The position numbers were made by a program, and so were the translations under genes. This document shows, piece after piece, positions 17,373 to 26,820 of a stretch of DNA of 64,000 bases (position 1 is its first letter; every line of letters begins with the position of its first letter). Source of the DNA: Acinetobacter gerneri DSM 14967 = CIP 107464 = MTCC 9824 (GTDB taxonomy: Bacteria; Pseudomonadota; Gammaproteobacteria; Pseudomonadales; Moraxellaceae); assembly GCF_000368565.1 (NCBI RefSeq), contig NZ_KB849544.1, forward strand, positions 491,994 through 555,993, given 5' to 3'. Below the pieces are notes generated by a model. The model saw only the letters and a list, made by a program, of their open reading frames with translations. It was not told where the DNA came from and ran no database searches.

Positions 17373-18399
17373 TTATTTCAAAGCATTATTCTTATAGAAT
17401 TCATCAATAATATTCACCATATCATCCAATCCGGGTTGCTCAAGCGGATAATGCCCTGCATTTTTTAAAAGTCTTATTTCTACTGGAACTTGAGTGATTC
17501 GATTTAGAAATAGTGTACTCAAACTTAATGGTGTCCAATGATCATTTTCAGGTTGAGTCAAAAGAACAGGACAAATATTAAAATCTTCAGGCTGTACCTC
17601 AGGTTTATAGTTTAGATAGGAGTGTAAAAATGCCACTGAAACAGAATTGCCTGCTGACGTTTTATCTTTAAGAAAAACCTTTAACGCTTCAGGCTGATTG
17701 ACCAATGCATCCATTTTACTCACCATTTTCATGGGAATATTCATACGTTTAAATGGCGTATGTGCTCCAATTCCTGCAAAAAATCCACCGACTTGTGCCA
17801 TAAAGGGGCTGGTTGAAACCGCATTTTTGACTTGCTTAGACTCTGTATCTAAAAAAGTCATACCAACGATTGCTTTTACTTTTTTTATTTTTTGATGCCA
17901 CATGATATGTCAGCATTCCCCCTGCACTTAAGCCATATAAAACAATCGGACGATCATCTTTGGCAAGTTCAGCATCAATCAAATCACTCCCCGCTTGCAC
18001 CCAGTCTTCGTAGCGAATCGTCTGCGTAGCTGCAACTTGTGTCAGCCCATAGCCTGGCATATCAACTGCGATTGTTTCATAATCTTTCTCAGCCAAAGGA
18101 TGCCCTAAAATGAGTGACATTTGCCGACCATTTGTCCCAACACCATGAAATAAAATGACTTTTATTTTCGCATGAGGATTGCGGTAGGTATCAAGATGCA
18201 GTTTATTACCATTCCAATCCCACCATTCTTCAGTGGGGACATTGGTTGAATTTAAACGATATTTTTCAGGTAAAAATTGTTGTATTTCCTGCCACACATT
18301 TTGTTCTGTATAACTTGTCATTTGGTTATCCTTTGCATCAACACATGGAGTTAAAATCATAAAAACAAGCATTGAAAAAAATCTGGTTAAATGTGCCAT
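17373..18399 (-). pseudogene. Secreted alpha/beta hydrolase interrupted by a +1 frameshift
   Basis: Two overlapping frames together make one alpha/beta hydrolase of about 340 residues. The upstream frame (18399 to 17836) holds a signal-peptide-like N-terminus, the oxyanion region FHGVGTNGR and the nucleophile elbow GLSAGG. The downstream frame (from about 17903 to 17373) supplies the Asp region PENDHWTP and the catalytic His in NAGHYPLEQPG. The break lies at a run of seven A (minus strand, near 17881-17887). Removing one A gives a continuous YHVASKNKKVKAIVGMTFLD. As read, the protein would lack its His and be inactive. This is a true mutation, a slippage-switchable tract or a sequencing error. 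Confidence 0.8.
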
Positions 18400-18632
18400 A
18401 AGCCCCCTCCTAACTGATTTCCCTCTTGCTTATGTAGCTTGGAGAAATTTATAAAATATCGAGGTCCATCTACACTACTGATTTCTACTTGTTTTGGAAT
18501 TGGCACTTTTTTCAAACATGACTATTTTTCAGCCAAAAATAAGCTGTAAATATGAAAGAAAATGACCGCTCAAGTATTGTAGAGTGGCTTTGTGTATAAT
18601 CACTTTAAACATCACATAAGTTTAAGATTTTT

Positions 18633-19790
18633 ATGCTGCTACAAATTCTTCGCAAACAACTCGATGAAAGTACCTTCTGCCCGCTTTGTCAGGCGAGTAT
18701 GTATTTGGTTGAGGCAGAAGAGTTTGAACAAGAACTCGAATTTTATGAATGTAGCCACTGCCATCATCAAGTTTTTCAAAACAATCAACGCAGCTGCCAA
18801 TGTGAAAACTGCACTAGTAAGCGTAAAAAATTGATCAAAGAAGCGCGCTTAGAAGAAAAGCGACATTTCAAAGCAAAAGAACAATATGAGCTTAGCCTCG
18901 ATCAGTTAAGTTTTTTACACAAGTTATTTTTATTGAGCCTTTTGGATAATCAAGTCCAAGAAGGTCAGCAATTTGAAGAATTTATTGATTGGGAAAAAAT
19001 AAAATACCATCACATAACACCTAATTATTATTTTCAAAGTCAATTGATTAATCAATTGATTAAGGACAATGTTTTAATTTCGAAAAGCTTTTCAGATCAA
19101 GCCTCTCAGTTTTATATCAATGTTCGATTGGATGGATATTCAGAACCGAGTCTATTTAGTATTACCTATCAACTGCGTCAATGGTTTTATGAAAACTTAA
19201 GTATGGGGATCCCATTCAAAAGTTCTGATGAAGTTAAAAATGTATTATATGTGGTTCTTTATCAAGAAATTGTCCAGTTCACACAGCATTATTGCCGTAC
19301 TTGGGGCATTCAAATATCAGGCAATAAAGGTTTTCAAAGTTTTTGTTACCAATTACTTGATTCATTGGCAGTCGGTCAGATCTATTATCTCATCCAAACT
19401 GCTCTTGAATATCTCTATCAAAAAAAAGCACTGCAAATCCGTAATGAGAACTTTATCAATACCAATATTTTAAAGAAAACGTTACAACAATATCGTGAAC
19501 GTACTTTAGCTGAAAAATGGGAAACTTCAACCTTACCAAGACCGCCTAATATTCCTCTCAGCAAAATGAGTGAAATTCTTTTTTTCCGCTTTTTAGGTTA
19601 CGATGAAAGTATCTTTTTCCAACCAGTTTGGCGCGCTTGGAAAAAAATCGAACCTCGTCTGAGTTTCTATTCGGTGAAACGTTGTATGTACTGTGGTTCA
19701 AATGAACTCGATGTAGATTATGATGCTGAAAGCTATGTCAGTCTATTTTGTCGCAACTGTAAACACCAAGATCACTATTTTACCAAGTAA
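18633..19790 (+). CDS. Double zinc-ribbon protein of unknown function
   Basis: 385 residues. The N-terminus has a cysteine cluster (CPLC at 16-19, then CSHCHH and CQCENC), and the C-terminus has a second ribbon (CMYCGSNELD ... CRNCKHQDHYF). The 260 residues between are helical, charged and without membrane segments or a catalytic motif that I can name. Paired terminal zinc ribbons suggest nucleic-acid or protein binding. The stop codon is only 8 bases before the thiM start, so the two genes are probably cotranscribed, but no functional link is apparent. Confidence 0.7.
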   Translation: MLLQILRKQLDESTFCPLCQASMYLVEAEEFEQELEFYECSHCHHQVFQNNQRSCQCENCTSKRKKLIKEARLEEKRHFKAKEQYELSLDQLSFLHKLFLLSLLDNQVQEGQQFEEFIDWEKIKYHHITPNYYFQSQLINQLIKDNVLISKSFSDQASQFYINVRLDGYSEPSLFSITYQLRQWFYENLSMGIPFKSSDEVKNVLYVVLYQEIVQFTQHYCRTWGIQISGNKGFQSFCYQLLDSLAVGQIYYLIQTALEYLYQKKALQIRNENFINTNILKKTLQQYRERTLAEKWETSTLPRPPNIPLSKMSEILFFRFLGYDESIFFQPVWRAWKKIEPRLSFYSVKRCMYCGSNELDVDYDAESYVSLFCRNCKHQDHYFTK

Positions 19791-19798
19791 GGGATAGC

Positions 19799-20671
19799 AT
19801 GAATTATCCAGCAAATTTCAATCAAGAAACTGATGAATTACTCAGTCAAACGGGTACATTACTTGAAAAAGTTATCGAGGCTTGGACTGAGTTGCAAAGC
19901 AAACAACCTCTGGTACAGTGCATCACCAATAGTGTTGCAAGCAATTATGCCGCCAACGTTCTACTCGCTTGTGGCGCATCGCCTGCCATGATTGATAACC
20001 CATTTGAAGCCAGAACTTTCGCTGAGATTTGTGGAGCTTTGAGTATCAATGTGGGCACACCAACATCTGAGCAGATGCAAGCGATGAGCATTGCTGCACA
20101 AACTGTCACTGAAAAAAATACACCTTGGGTGCTTGACCCAGTCGGCTATGGTCCATTTTTACAATGGCGTAGTGAAAAAGTGGATGAATTACTGAGCTTT
20201 AACCCAACCATTATCCGAGGGAATGCCTCTGAAATCAGTATTCTAGCAGGTAATCAAGTCCAATCCAAAGGCGTAGATAGCACTTTGGAAAGCCATGAAG
20301 TGTATCAACAAGCAGAAAGTTTATTGGCATACGCTGAATGTATCGCCATTTCAGGTGAATCTGACTTTATTTTATCCAGACCGTTAAATGGCGTGATTAA
20401 GATCAATGGAGGAAGTTTTTTACAACCGAAAATCACAGCAACAGGTTGTGCTTTAGGTGCATTGATTGCTGCATATAGTGCCGTCTCTCCCCCAACAATT
20501 GCGACTGTAGCAGCACATGTCCATTTTGCAGTCGCAGGTAAATTGGCTTATAAAAAAGCACAAAGTGTTGGTAGTTTTAATGTCGCTTTTCTTGATTATT
20601 TATATGAAATGAATAGTGAATTATTGATTAAAAATGCTGATATTGAGTTCATAACTGATGATAGACAGTAA
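19799..20671 (+). CDS. thiM: Hydroxyethylthiazole kinase
   Basis: Salvage enzyme of thiamine synthesis that phosphorylates 4-methyl-5-(2-hydroxyethyl)thiazole. Ribokinase-like fold of 290 residues: QCITNSVASNYAANVLLACGASPAM at residues 40-64, LDPVGYG, IRGNASEI, and the anion-hole motif ATGCALGALIAAY near residue 220. It starts 8 bases after the preceding zinc-ribbon gene; no thiE or thiD lies nearby and no TPP riboswitch is visible before the operon. The 30-residue N-terminal lead is somewhat longer than in E. coli ThiM. Confidence 0.94.
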   Translation: MNYPANFNQETDELLSQTGTLLEKVIEAWTELQSKQPLVQCITNSVASNYAANVLLACGASPAMIDNPFEARTFAEICGALSINVGTPTSEQMQAMSIAAQTVTEKNTPWVLDPVGYGPFLQWRSEKVDELLSFNPTIIRGNASEISILAGNQVQSKGVDSTLESHEVYQQAESLLAYAECIAISGESDFILSRPLNGVIKINGGSFLQPKITATGCALGALIAAYSAVSPPTIATVAAHVHFAVAGKLAYKKAQSVGSFNVAFLDYLYEMNSELLIKNADIEFITDDRQ

Positions 20672-20755
20672 CATCAAAATATCTTTTGTTTCTCGATAAA
20701 ATTGGAACATCTTTTTTAAGTGCATAACACCAGTTATTCAAATGATATTTTCATA

Positions 20756-20781
20756 CAATGCCCAAGTTCTCTCGGCATTGT
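20756..20781. terminator. Hairpin between convergent thiM and the AraC-type gene
   Basis: ACAATGCC pairs with GGCATTGT across a 10-base loop; T-rich flank on the plus side. Confidence 0.5.
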
Positions 20782-20809
20782 ATTTCAATAAACAAGCGAC
20801 TGATACAAT

Positions 20810-21664
20810 CTATTTTTTATCCTTCAATAACAAATATATATCTGTTATCAATTCGTGTTCATTAACTTCATGAACGAAATTTAAATAATGAAAATAAATT
20901 GGAAAATCTCCTATTTCATAATTTTGTTCAGGCAACCATTTTCTAAATACGAGTACAGAGTCTTTAAGTTGGTCATGACTACCAAAATGCCGAACAACCG
21001 CATATTTTCCAGCAGGTAGGCTGGCAGTACTTACACCAAACTCATTTTCTGGTACTTCTTGATCAATTTGACCCGCAATATCAAAAACAAAATGTCCTGC
21101 AGATGTCAACTCTGGGTCCGAGTAAGGGATACCGTAAGTATGACTCGTTTTAATCGGCGATAAGCCTGTCGTTTTGCGCCATTCAATAAACTTCGCAGCC
21201 GTTTCATAGACACGTTCTGGCGCGCCATGATGCCGGATATAAGCAATTTTTTCACTTGATTTTTCAACTATATTTACAATCATATTCTTCTCAATTTTCG
21301 GCAAAATAAAATTAAACTGCTGATGCCAAAATTGCCAGTCAGGTTCCTCCCGAAAGGTACTTGGCGTTTGATCAAAGCAACGCTTAAACGCACGTGTAAA
21401 AGCTTCTGGACTCTCAAATCCTGCTTGAAAAGCAATATCAATAATCTTTCGATCCAAATCAAAAGCCAATTGAAATGATGCCCTTTTTAAACGACAAATT
21501 TGAATGTACTTTGCGAGTGTAATTCCCGTATAACTGGAAAAAATTCGATGAAAATGAAATTTTGATAAATGTGCTATTTCACACAATAAATCAATATTTA
21601 GTTCATCATCTAAATGCAATTGAATATAGTCACTCACCGCTTTTATTTTATATTCAATGTTCAT
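20810..21664 (-). CDS. AraC-family regulator with GyrI-like effector domain (Rob/SoxS type)
   Basis: 284 residues. The AraC DNA-binding domain is N-terminal (two helix-turn-helices at about 20-100: LCEIAHLSKFHFHRIFSSYTG and IIDIAFQAGFESPEAFTRAFKR). A GyrI/SbmC-like ligand-binding domain follows from residue 125 (KIAYIRHHGAPERVYETAAKFIEW ... AGKYAVVRHFGSHDQL). This order is that of E. coli Rob and of many drug-sensing regulators, so control of efflux or stress genes is likely; the target is unknown. Confidence 0.88.
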   Translation of the reverse strand: MNIEYKIKAVSDYIQLHLDDELNIDLLCEIAHLSKFHFHRIFSSYTGITLAKYIQICRLKRASFQLAFDLDRKIIDIAFQAGFESPEAFTRAFKRCFDQTPSTFREEPDWQFWHQQFNFILPKIEKNMIVNIVEKSSEKIAYIRHHGAPERVYETAAKFIEWRKTTGLSPIKTSHTYGIPYSDPELTSAGHFVFDIAGQIDQEVPENEFGVSTASLPAGKYAVVRHFGSHDQLKDSVLVFRKWLPEQNYEIGDFPIYFHYLNFVHEVNEHELITDIYLLLKDKK

Positions 21665-21785
21665 ATAAGCTCTGCGTTGCTTGATAAGGTTATTATCCTT
21701 CGGTATATTTTTTTCGTCTTGACCGAGATTGCTTTTTTATTTTATTACAAGAGCTAGCGAACCAGCTCTTGATGATGCCATCAGA

Positions 21786-22154
21786 TTAGAAACGAATTGA
21801 CACTTTACGATAGTCTTGTAGTGGCATTTCCGTCAATTCTACACATAATTGGATTTCCACATCTTTTGCTTGATAAGCTTTAAAGGCTGTTAATGCATCA
21901 CTCAAAGCATCTGCAATTTGCTTTTTCTCTGCTGCATTACGCCCTGTTAATATATAAATATGCACGTGAATATATGCTTGTGCATCCTCACCAAAACCGA
22001 TTAAAAAATCATGATTTTCTCGGATTCGTGATTTAATATTTTTAGGATAATCAACTAAGCCGGTAGCAAATAATGCTTGATTTAAATCAAGCAGCAGCTG
22101 TTGTTTTTGTAAATTTCGAATATTATCTGAATATTCTACGATCATTTGTGGCAT
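21786..22154 (-). CDS. 5-carboxymethyl-2-hydroxymuconate delta-isomerase family protein
   Basis: 122-residue member of the tautomerase superfamily, CHMI (HpaF) branch. The catalytic N-terminal proline is Pro2 after Met removal (MPQMIVEYS), and the closing segment RKVSIRF is typical. In homoprotocatechuate degradation CHMI isomerises a ring-cleavage product, but no other hpa gene is nearby, so this copy may act on another substrate. It is 31 bases downstream of an unknown gene and about 30 more from the helicase gene; the three probably form one transcript. Confidence 0.8.
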   Translation of the reverse strand: MPQMIVEYSDNIRNLQKQQLLLDLNQALFATGLVDYPKNIKSRIRENHDFLIGFGEDAQAYIHVHIYILTGRNAAEKKQIADALSDALTAFKAYQAKDVEIQLCVELTEMPLQDYRKVSIRF

Positions 22155-22185
22155 GCGATTTTACCTAGATATTAAATAAAAAATA

Positions 22186-22596
22186 TTATTCAAGAATAAC
22201 TGAAGCAACCATGCTATTGATTACTAAATCAAGATTTTCATAACAATCGTGCATTTCATATTCAAAATCAATGCTTATCTTTGCAAGCACTGTCAAATAA
22301 CCACTACGGCTTTCTATAAATTCGATCTGATGCAAATCAACTGGATTGTGTACACCATCCAAAGTGAAACAGCCATTGAAATCTTGACATTGTTCTTCAT
22401 CAAATTTTAACTTAAGCCGAACTAAATCTTTCAAATTTGATGATGGCAATTGTAAGCCTTCAAAACTTATACTCGAATTGACCAGTTCTTTATTTAAAAT
22501 AAATGGATTCAATTGGAAACTTAGCCCATATAAATCATCAGATTTTGACAATACTGCTAAATTTGCCTGAATTAATTTTTTAGGAAATTGATCCAT
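22186..22596 (-). CDS. Conserved protein of unknown function
   Basis: 136 residues, acidic, without signal peptide or membrane segments. Two cysteines (QCQDFNGCF) sit in the middle. No motif recognised. It lies 14 bases downstream of the Pif1-like helicase gene and upstream of the tautomerase gene on the same strand, so it is likely part of their operon. Confidence 0.6.
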   Translation of the reverse strand: MDQFPKKLIQANLAVLSKSDDLYGLSFQLNPFILNKELVNSSISFEGLQLPSSNLKDLVRLKLKFDEEQCQDFNGCFTLDGVHNPVDLHQIEFIESRSGYLTVLAKISIDFEYEMHDCYENLDLVINSMVASVILE

Positions 22597-22610
22597 CTAT
22601 TTCATTTTCT

Positions 22611-24326
22611 CTATTCAATAAACAATAAAGCTAAACGTACCTGATCATATCCCATACGTGGACTAGTTGACTCAACGATCGGACGTAACTTAATTGCTCC
22701 ATCTTCACTGAAATGGCTCGGATCTTGGCGCTTTTTCAATTTTTTATAAATTTTTCGGATTTGCTCAACCACTTCCTCACCCGGACTTGCAATTGAAATA
22801 TCCAAACCTTGCTCTTTGTGTAAACGTGCCAAATGATTGATAATTGTAGCTGGGGTTAAGCCTCTCTCTACCGCAATATCTTGAATTTCATAACCATTTT
22901 CAAATAATTCACGTGTTTCATCCAATGTTGCAGAACCAAAATTGGATTTGCCCGCATTACGTGCGATTTTCTTTTCATTACGTTCAATTTCTGTGGCATT
23001 TAAAGTTCCACCACAATGTCGAATAAAGGCATTATGCTGCACAGTTAAATCTTGATCGGCAAAATGTGCTTCAGCTTCAGTCGATAGTTCTTGAAAACGT
23101 CTGTCTGCTTTAATCGCAAGTGAATCGAGTTCAAGCGCTTGATCATTAAAACCTAACAATCTTAAGCCTTCCAATGAACGTAAGCGCGAAAGCGCAACAT
23201 AGCCCTGACCTTTTTCAAAAGTATGGCTGAGATTGATTTCAGCGGCTTCAAGCGTCATCCCTTGTGATTTATGAATCGTAATCGCCCAAGCCAAACGCAA
23301 TGGAACTTGTTGAAAGCTCGCAATGGTTTTCCCGGCTTCATTATCTACAGACCACGTCTCAGGTTCTACGACCAATACAGTGCCATCAGTCAATTTAACT
23401 TTCGGTAAAATCCCAAATTCATCATCTTCTTCAAAGCCGATGATCTCACCCAAACTACCGTTGATATAGCCCACATCAAAATTATTTTTGACAAACATCA
23501 CTTTGGCATTTTTTTTGAGATTTAATTCTTCAGGCGCACGTACTGACGATTTTAAAGTTTCGATCAGTTTTTCATTTCCATCACACACGGCAGCAAATTT
23601 ATGCTCATGTCCATCAATCGCATTTAAATGTTGAAAATTAATATTATCTACGTCCATATTATGCGTATATAAACGTGTGAATGTTTCACCAATATCTTGA
23701 TGACGTGTACCCTTTAAAGCTGCGATATGACTTGCTTGAATATTTTGAGCACGAATGGCATTTAAAATACCGTTCAATGCCGAATCATCTTGACGATGTT
23801 GTTCAGTCAAATAACACACACGGAATTTTGCTTCGACCCAAGCATTTGACATAAAACAAAACTTATCACGGTTTTTTTCTTCATTTTTTCCGACTGGAGG
23901 AAGCTGAAAAAAATCTCCCGATGCAATGACTTGAATGCCACCAAATGCTTCATCAGATTCTTTGAAAAACTTTAAAACCTGATTGACCAGATTAAGTTGT
24001 CTAGCATGTAACATCGAAATTTCATCAATAATCAAAACTTGGGCATTTTCCAAATGCTCTTTTAAATATTTGCGTTCTTTCATACGCTTAAGTTCATCTT
24101 CAGATAAAGCATCTTTAATGCCTATCCCAGCCCAAGTATGAATGGTCATCCCATTCATATGCGTAGCTGCAATACCTGTCGAAGCCGTGATCGCAACAGG
24201 AACTTTTCGCGCTTTTAGATAATTAATATATTGATTAATCGTATACGTTTTACCTGCACCTGCTGAGCCTGTTAAAAAGACATTTTCACCAGATTTCATC
24301 AATTTCAGGGCAGTTTCTTGTTTCAT
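22611..24326 (-). CDS. Pif1-like superfamily 1 DNA helicase with C-terminal HTH
   Basis: 571-residue ATP-dependent DNA helicase. Walker A GSAGAGKT at 20-27 and Walker B LIIDEIS with Asp101-Glu102 lie in the first RecA-like domain; the Pif1/RecD-like sensor GDFFQLPPV follows. The second domain ends with ITIHKSQGMTLEAAEI and YVALSRLRSLEGLRLLGF. Residues 450-570 carry an HTH-type domain (FENGYEIQDIAVERGLTPATIINHLARL) of the kind found at the C-terminus of RecQ-like helicases. Bacterial Pif1 proteins unwind G-quadruplexes and stalled forks; that role is inferred from family. Confidence 0.9.
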   Translation of the reverse strand: MKQETALKLMKSGENVFLTGSAGAGKTYTINQYINYLKARKVPVAITASTGIAATHMNGMTIHTWAGIGIKDALSEDELKRMKERKYLKEHLENAQVLIIDEISMLHARQLNLVNQVLKFFKESDEAFGGIQVIASGDFFQLPPVGKNEEKNRDKFCFMSNAWVEAKFRVCYLTEQHRQDDSALNGILNAIRAQNIQASHIAALKGTRHQDIGETFTRLYTHNMDVDNINFQHLNAIDGHEHKFAAVCDGNEKLIETLKSSVRAPEELNLKKNAKVMFVKNNFDVGYINGSLGEIIGFEEDDEFGILPKVKLTDGTVLVVEPETWSVDNEAGKTIASFQQVPLRLAWAITIHKSQGMTLEAAEINLSHTFEKGQGYVALSRLRSLEGLRLLGFNDQALELDSLAIKADRRFQELSTEAEAHFADQDLTVQHNAFIRHCGGTLNATEIERNEKKIARNAGKSNFGSATLDETRELFENGYEIQDIAVERGLTPATIINHLARLHKEQGLDISIASPGEEVVEQIRKIYKKLKKRQDPSHFSEDGAIKLRPIVESTSPRMGYDQVRLALLFIE

Positions 24327-24427
24327 ATATAAATAAAATGGTCAGTTTATAAAATCACTGCATAGCTTAACGACTTTAACGAAAAAGGGGAAATACAAAT
24401 CGTTTGTTTTTTTAAAAATTGTTCAAA

Positions 24428-24523
24428 ATCAATAAATAAATTGATCATTTTTTTGGTAGGTATTTCGTAGGTATAAAAATTCTACTGATCTTTAGATACT
24501 CAAAGCACAGGTAATAATACCTA
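24428..24523. promoter_or_regulatory. Repeated AGGTA half-sites upstream of the iron alcohol dehydrogenase gene
   Basis: GTAGGTAT occurs at 24456 and again at 24467, 11 bp apart (one helical turn). Further down, AGGTA-ATAA-TACCT forms an inverted pair near 24509-24522. An ATCAAT/ATTGAT palindrome lies at 24428-24445. This cluster in a divergent promoter region looks like an operator for an unknown regulator. Confidence 0.4.
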
Positions 24524-24557
24524 TTCTAAAATAAATGATGGTAGAAGGAATCGACCC

Positions 24558-25730
24558 ATGGCTTTTAAAAATCTTGCAGACCAAACAAATGGCTTTTATA
24601 TCCCTTGCGTATCGCTTTTCGGTCCTGGTTGTGCCAAAGAAGTTGGCGCGAAAGCACAGAATTTAGGTGCAAAAAAAGCATTAATCGTAACAGATGCTGG
24701 CTTATTTAAATTTGGGGTTGCTGACATTATTGTTGGTTATTTAAAAGATGCTGGCGTTGACAGTCACGTGTTCCCTGGTGCTGAACCAAACCCGACTGAT
24801 ATCAACGTATTAAATGGCGTGCAAGCATATAACGATAATGGTTGTGATTTTATCGTTTCACTTGGTGGTGGTTCATCACATGACTGCGCTAAAGGTATTG
24901 GTTTAGTGACTGCTGGTGGCGGTAATATCCGTGACTACGAAGGCATTGACAAGAGTTCTGTACCAATGACTCCGCTTATTGCGATCAATACAACTGCGGG
25001 TACTGCTTCAGAAATGACACGTTTCTGTATCATTACCAATACAGATACACACGTTAAAATGGCGATTGTAGACTGGCGTTGTACTCCGCTTGTAGCGATT
25101 GATGATCCTAAACTGATGATTGCAAAGCCTGCAGCATTAACCGCAGCTACAGGTATGGATGCATTGACTCACGCAGTTGAAGCTTATGTTTCTACAGCAG
25201 CAAACCCGATTACCGATGCATGTGCTGAAAAAGCAATTAGCATGATCAGTGAATGGTTAAGCTCTGCAGTTGCAAATGGCGAAAACATCGAAGCTCGTGA
25301 TGCAATGGCTTATGCACAATATCTTGCAGGTATGGCATTTAACAACGCATCTCTCGGCTATGTTCATGCAATGGCACACCAATTAGGTGGTTTCTATAAC
25401 TTGCCACACGGCGTTTGTAATGCAATCTTACTTCCGCACGTATGTGAGTTTAACCTCATCGCATGTCCAGATCGCTTTGCAAAAATTGCTCAACTCATGG
25501 GTGTTGACACAACAGGCATGACAGTAACTGAAGCAGGCTACGAAGCAATTGCTGCAATCCGTGAATTATCTGCGTCTATCGGTATCCCTTCAGGTTTAAC
25601 TGAGCTTGGTGTGAAAGCAGCTGATCATGCTGTAATGACATCGAATGCACAAAAAGATGCTTGTATGTTGACTAACCCACGTAAAGCAACAGATGCACAA
25701 GTGATTGCGATTTTTGAAGCTGCAATGTAA
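24558..25730 (+). CDS. yiaY: Iron-containing alcohol dehydrogenase
   Basis: NAD-dependent group III alcohol dehydrogenase, 390 residues, matching the AdhB/YiaY subfamily in length and sequence. NAD-binding LGGGSSHDCAKGI near residue 97; Fe-binding Asp and His residues in MDALTHAVEAYVS, MAHQLGGFYNLPHGVCNA and the later His. Cytoplasmic; oxidises small primary alcohols or reduces the aldehydes. Single gene with a strong terminator. Its promoter region has several AGGTA repeats, suggesting specific regulation. Confidence 0.93.
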   Translation: MAFKNLADQTNGFYIPCVSLFGPGCAKEVGAKAQNLGAKKALIVTDAGLFKFGVADIIVGYLKDAGVDSHVFPGAEPNPTDINVLNGVQAYNDNGCDFIVSLGGGSSHDCAKGIGLVTAGGGNIRDYEGIDKSSVPMTPLIAINTTAGTASEMTRFCIITNTDTHVKMAIVDWRCTPLVAIDDPKLMIAKPAALTAATGMDALTHAVEAYVSTAANPITDACAEKAISMISEWLSSAVANGENIEARDAMAYAQYLAGMAFNNASLGYVHAMAHQLGGFYNLPHGVCNAILLPHVCEFNLIACPDRFAKIAQLMGVDTTGMTVTEAGYEAIAAIRELSASIGIPSGLTELGVKAADHAVMTSNAQKDACMLTNPRKATDAQVIAIFEAAM

Positions 25731-25751
25731 TTCATGTAAGTCTTAATAGAA

Positions 25752-25779
25752 AGAGTCACAATTGTGGCTCTTTTTTTTA
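25752..25779 (+). terminator. Intrinsic terminator of the alcohol dehydrogenase gene
   Basis: AGAGTCACAATTGTGGCTCT hairpin followed by eight T. Confidence 0.9.
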
Positions 25780-25901
25780 TTGCTTAAATTCACAAATACA
25801 GAAGAATGTGCTTTAGAGCTTTGATAAAAATATTTACAGTTTTCAACGTTATTTCTTCTCTAACTCGTTTATAAACGTTAAATCAGCTTGAGGATTTATA
25901 A

Positions 25902-26732
25902 ATGAAAAATATTGTCATCACAGGGGCAAATGCGGGAATTGGATTTGAAACAGCACAGTCGCTCGTCTCTGCTGGTCATCGGGTTATCCTTGCATGTCGA
26001 AATCTAGAAAAAGCAAATCAAGCAAAAATACAGTTAGATGCTATAGGCAAAGAACCAGTTGAAATCATTCAACTTGATCTTAATAGCCTGCAACAAGTCA
26101 CACAAGCAGCACACGAACTGATTAATCGCCTCGACCACATCGATGTCCTCATCAACAATGCAGGCTTGATTAACACTCAACTAGAAGCAACTGAGGATGG
26201 ATTTGAAAAGCATTTTGGTGTCAATTATTTAGGACATTTTTTGTGGACAATGAAACTATTACCACTACTGAAAAATGCTGAACAAGGACGTATTATTCAT
26301 CTTTCTTCGATTGCCCATTTGGGTGGAACGATCAATCCAAATAAATTTAAAGCAGAAAATATCAAACATTTTCATACGTTCCCTTATTATGCCAACAGCA
26401 AACTTGCCAATTTACTGTTTAGTCACCATTTGGCTCGACTACTTGAAGGCACAAATGTAACGAGCAATGCCCTACACCCAGGCGTAGTTGACTCTGAACT
26501 TTATCGCCAGCTACCCAAATATCAATATATGTTTGTTTCTTTAGTACTTATTCCGCCATCGAAGCCTACTAAACTGATTTGCGAAATGGCTTTAGATTCA
26601 AAATGGGCAAATAAAAATGGACAATATGCCAGTGTGCAAACACCCGCTTTCCAATCATCGAAAGCAAAAAATACTGCTCTCGCCCAAACATTATTTGATA
26701 CAACACAGAAGCTACTAAACTCGTATTTATAA
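25902..26732 (+). CDS. Short-chain dehydrogenase (retinol dehydrogenase-like)
   Basis: 276-residue classical SDR oxidoreductase. Rossmann motif TGANAGIG at residues 7-14, NNAG near 88, catalytic Ser in HLSSIAHLGG and the YANSK tyrosine-lysine pair. Sequence style (RVILACRNLEKANQAK, NYLGHFLWTMKLLPLL) is that of the retinol-dehydrogenase/WW-oxidoreductase-like SDRs. GAGGA precedes the start. It is followed 88 bases later by a lipase-like hydrolase gene on the same strand. Substrate unknown. Confidence 0.88.
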   Translation: MKNIVITGANAGIGFETAQSLVSAGHRVILACRNLEKANQAKIQLDAIGKEPVEIIQLDLNSLQQVTQAAHELINRLDHIDVLINNAGLINTQLEATEDGFEKHFGVNYLGHFLWTMKLLPLLKNAEQGRIIHLSSIAHLGGTINPNKFKAENIKHFHTFPYYANSKLANLLFSHHLARLLEGTNVTSNALHPGVVDSELYRQLPKYQYMFVSLVLIPPSKPTKLICEMALDSKWANKNGQYASVQTPAFQSSKAKNTALAQTLFDTTQKLLNSYL

Positions 26733-26820
26733 TCGCAATTTGACCGGTAAGATCTTGGACGAATTTGCATAATGCGCATCATGTTTTATATAAAAATCAC
26801 GTTTTTTTAGAGTAAAGAAT

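Noticed and set aside
18400-18632. TPP riboswitch before the thiM transcript
   Set aside because: No THI-box-like sequence is visible, and thiM is the second gene of its transcript.
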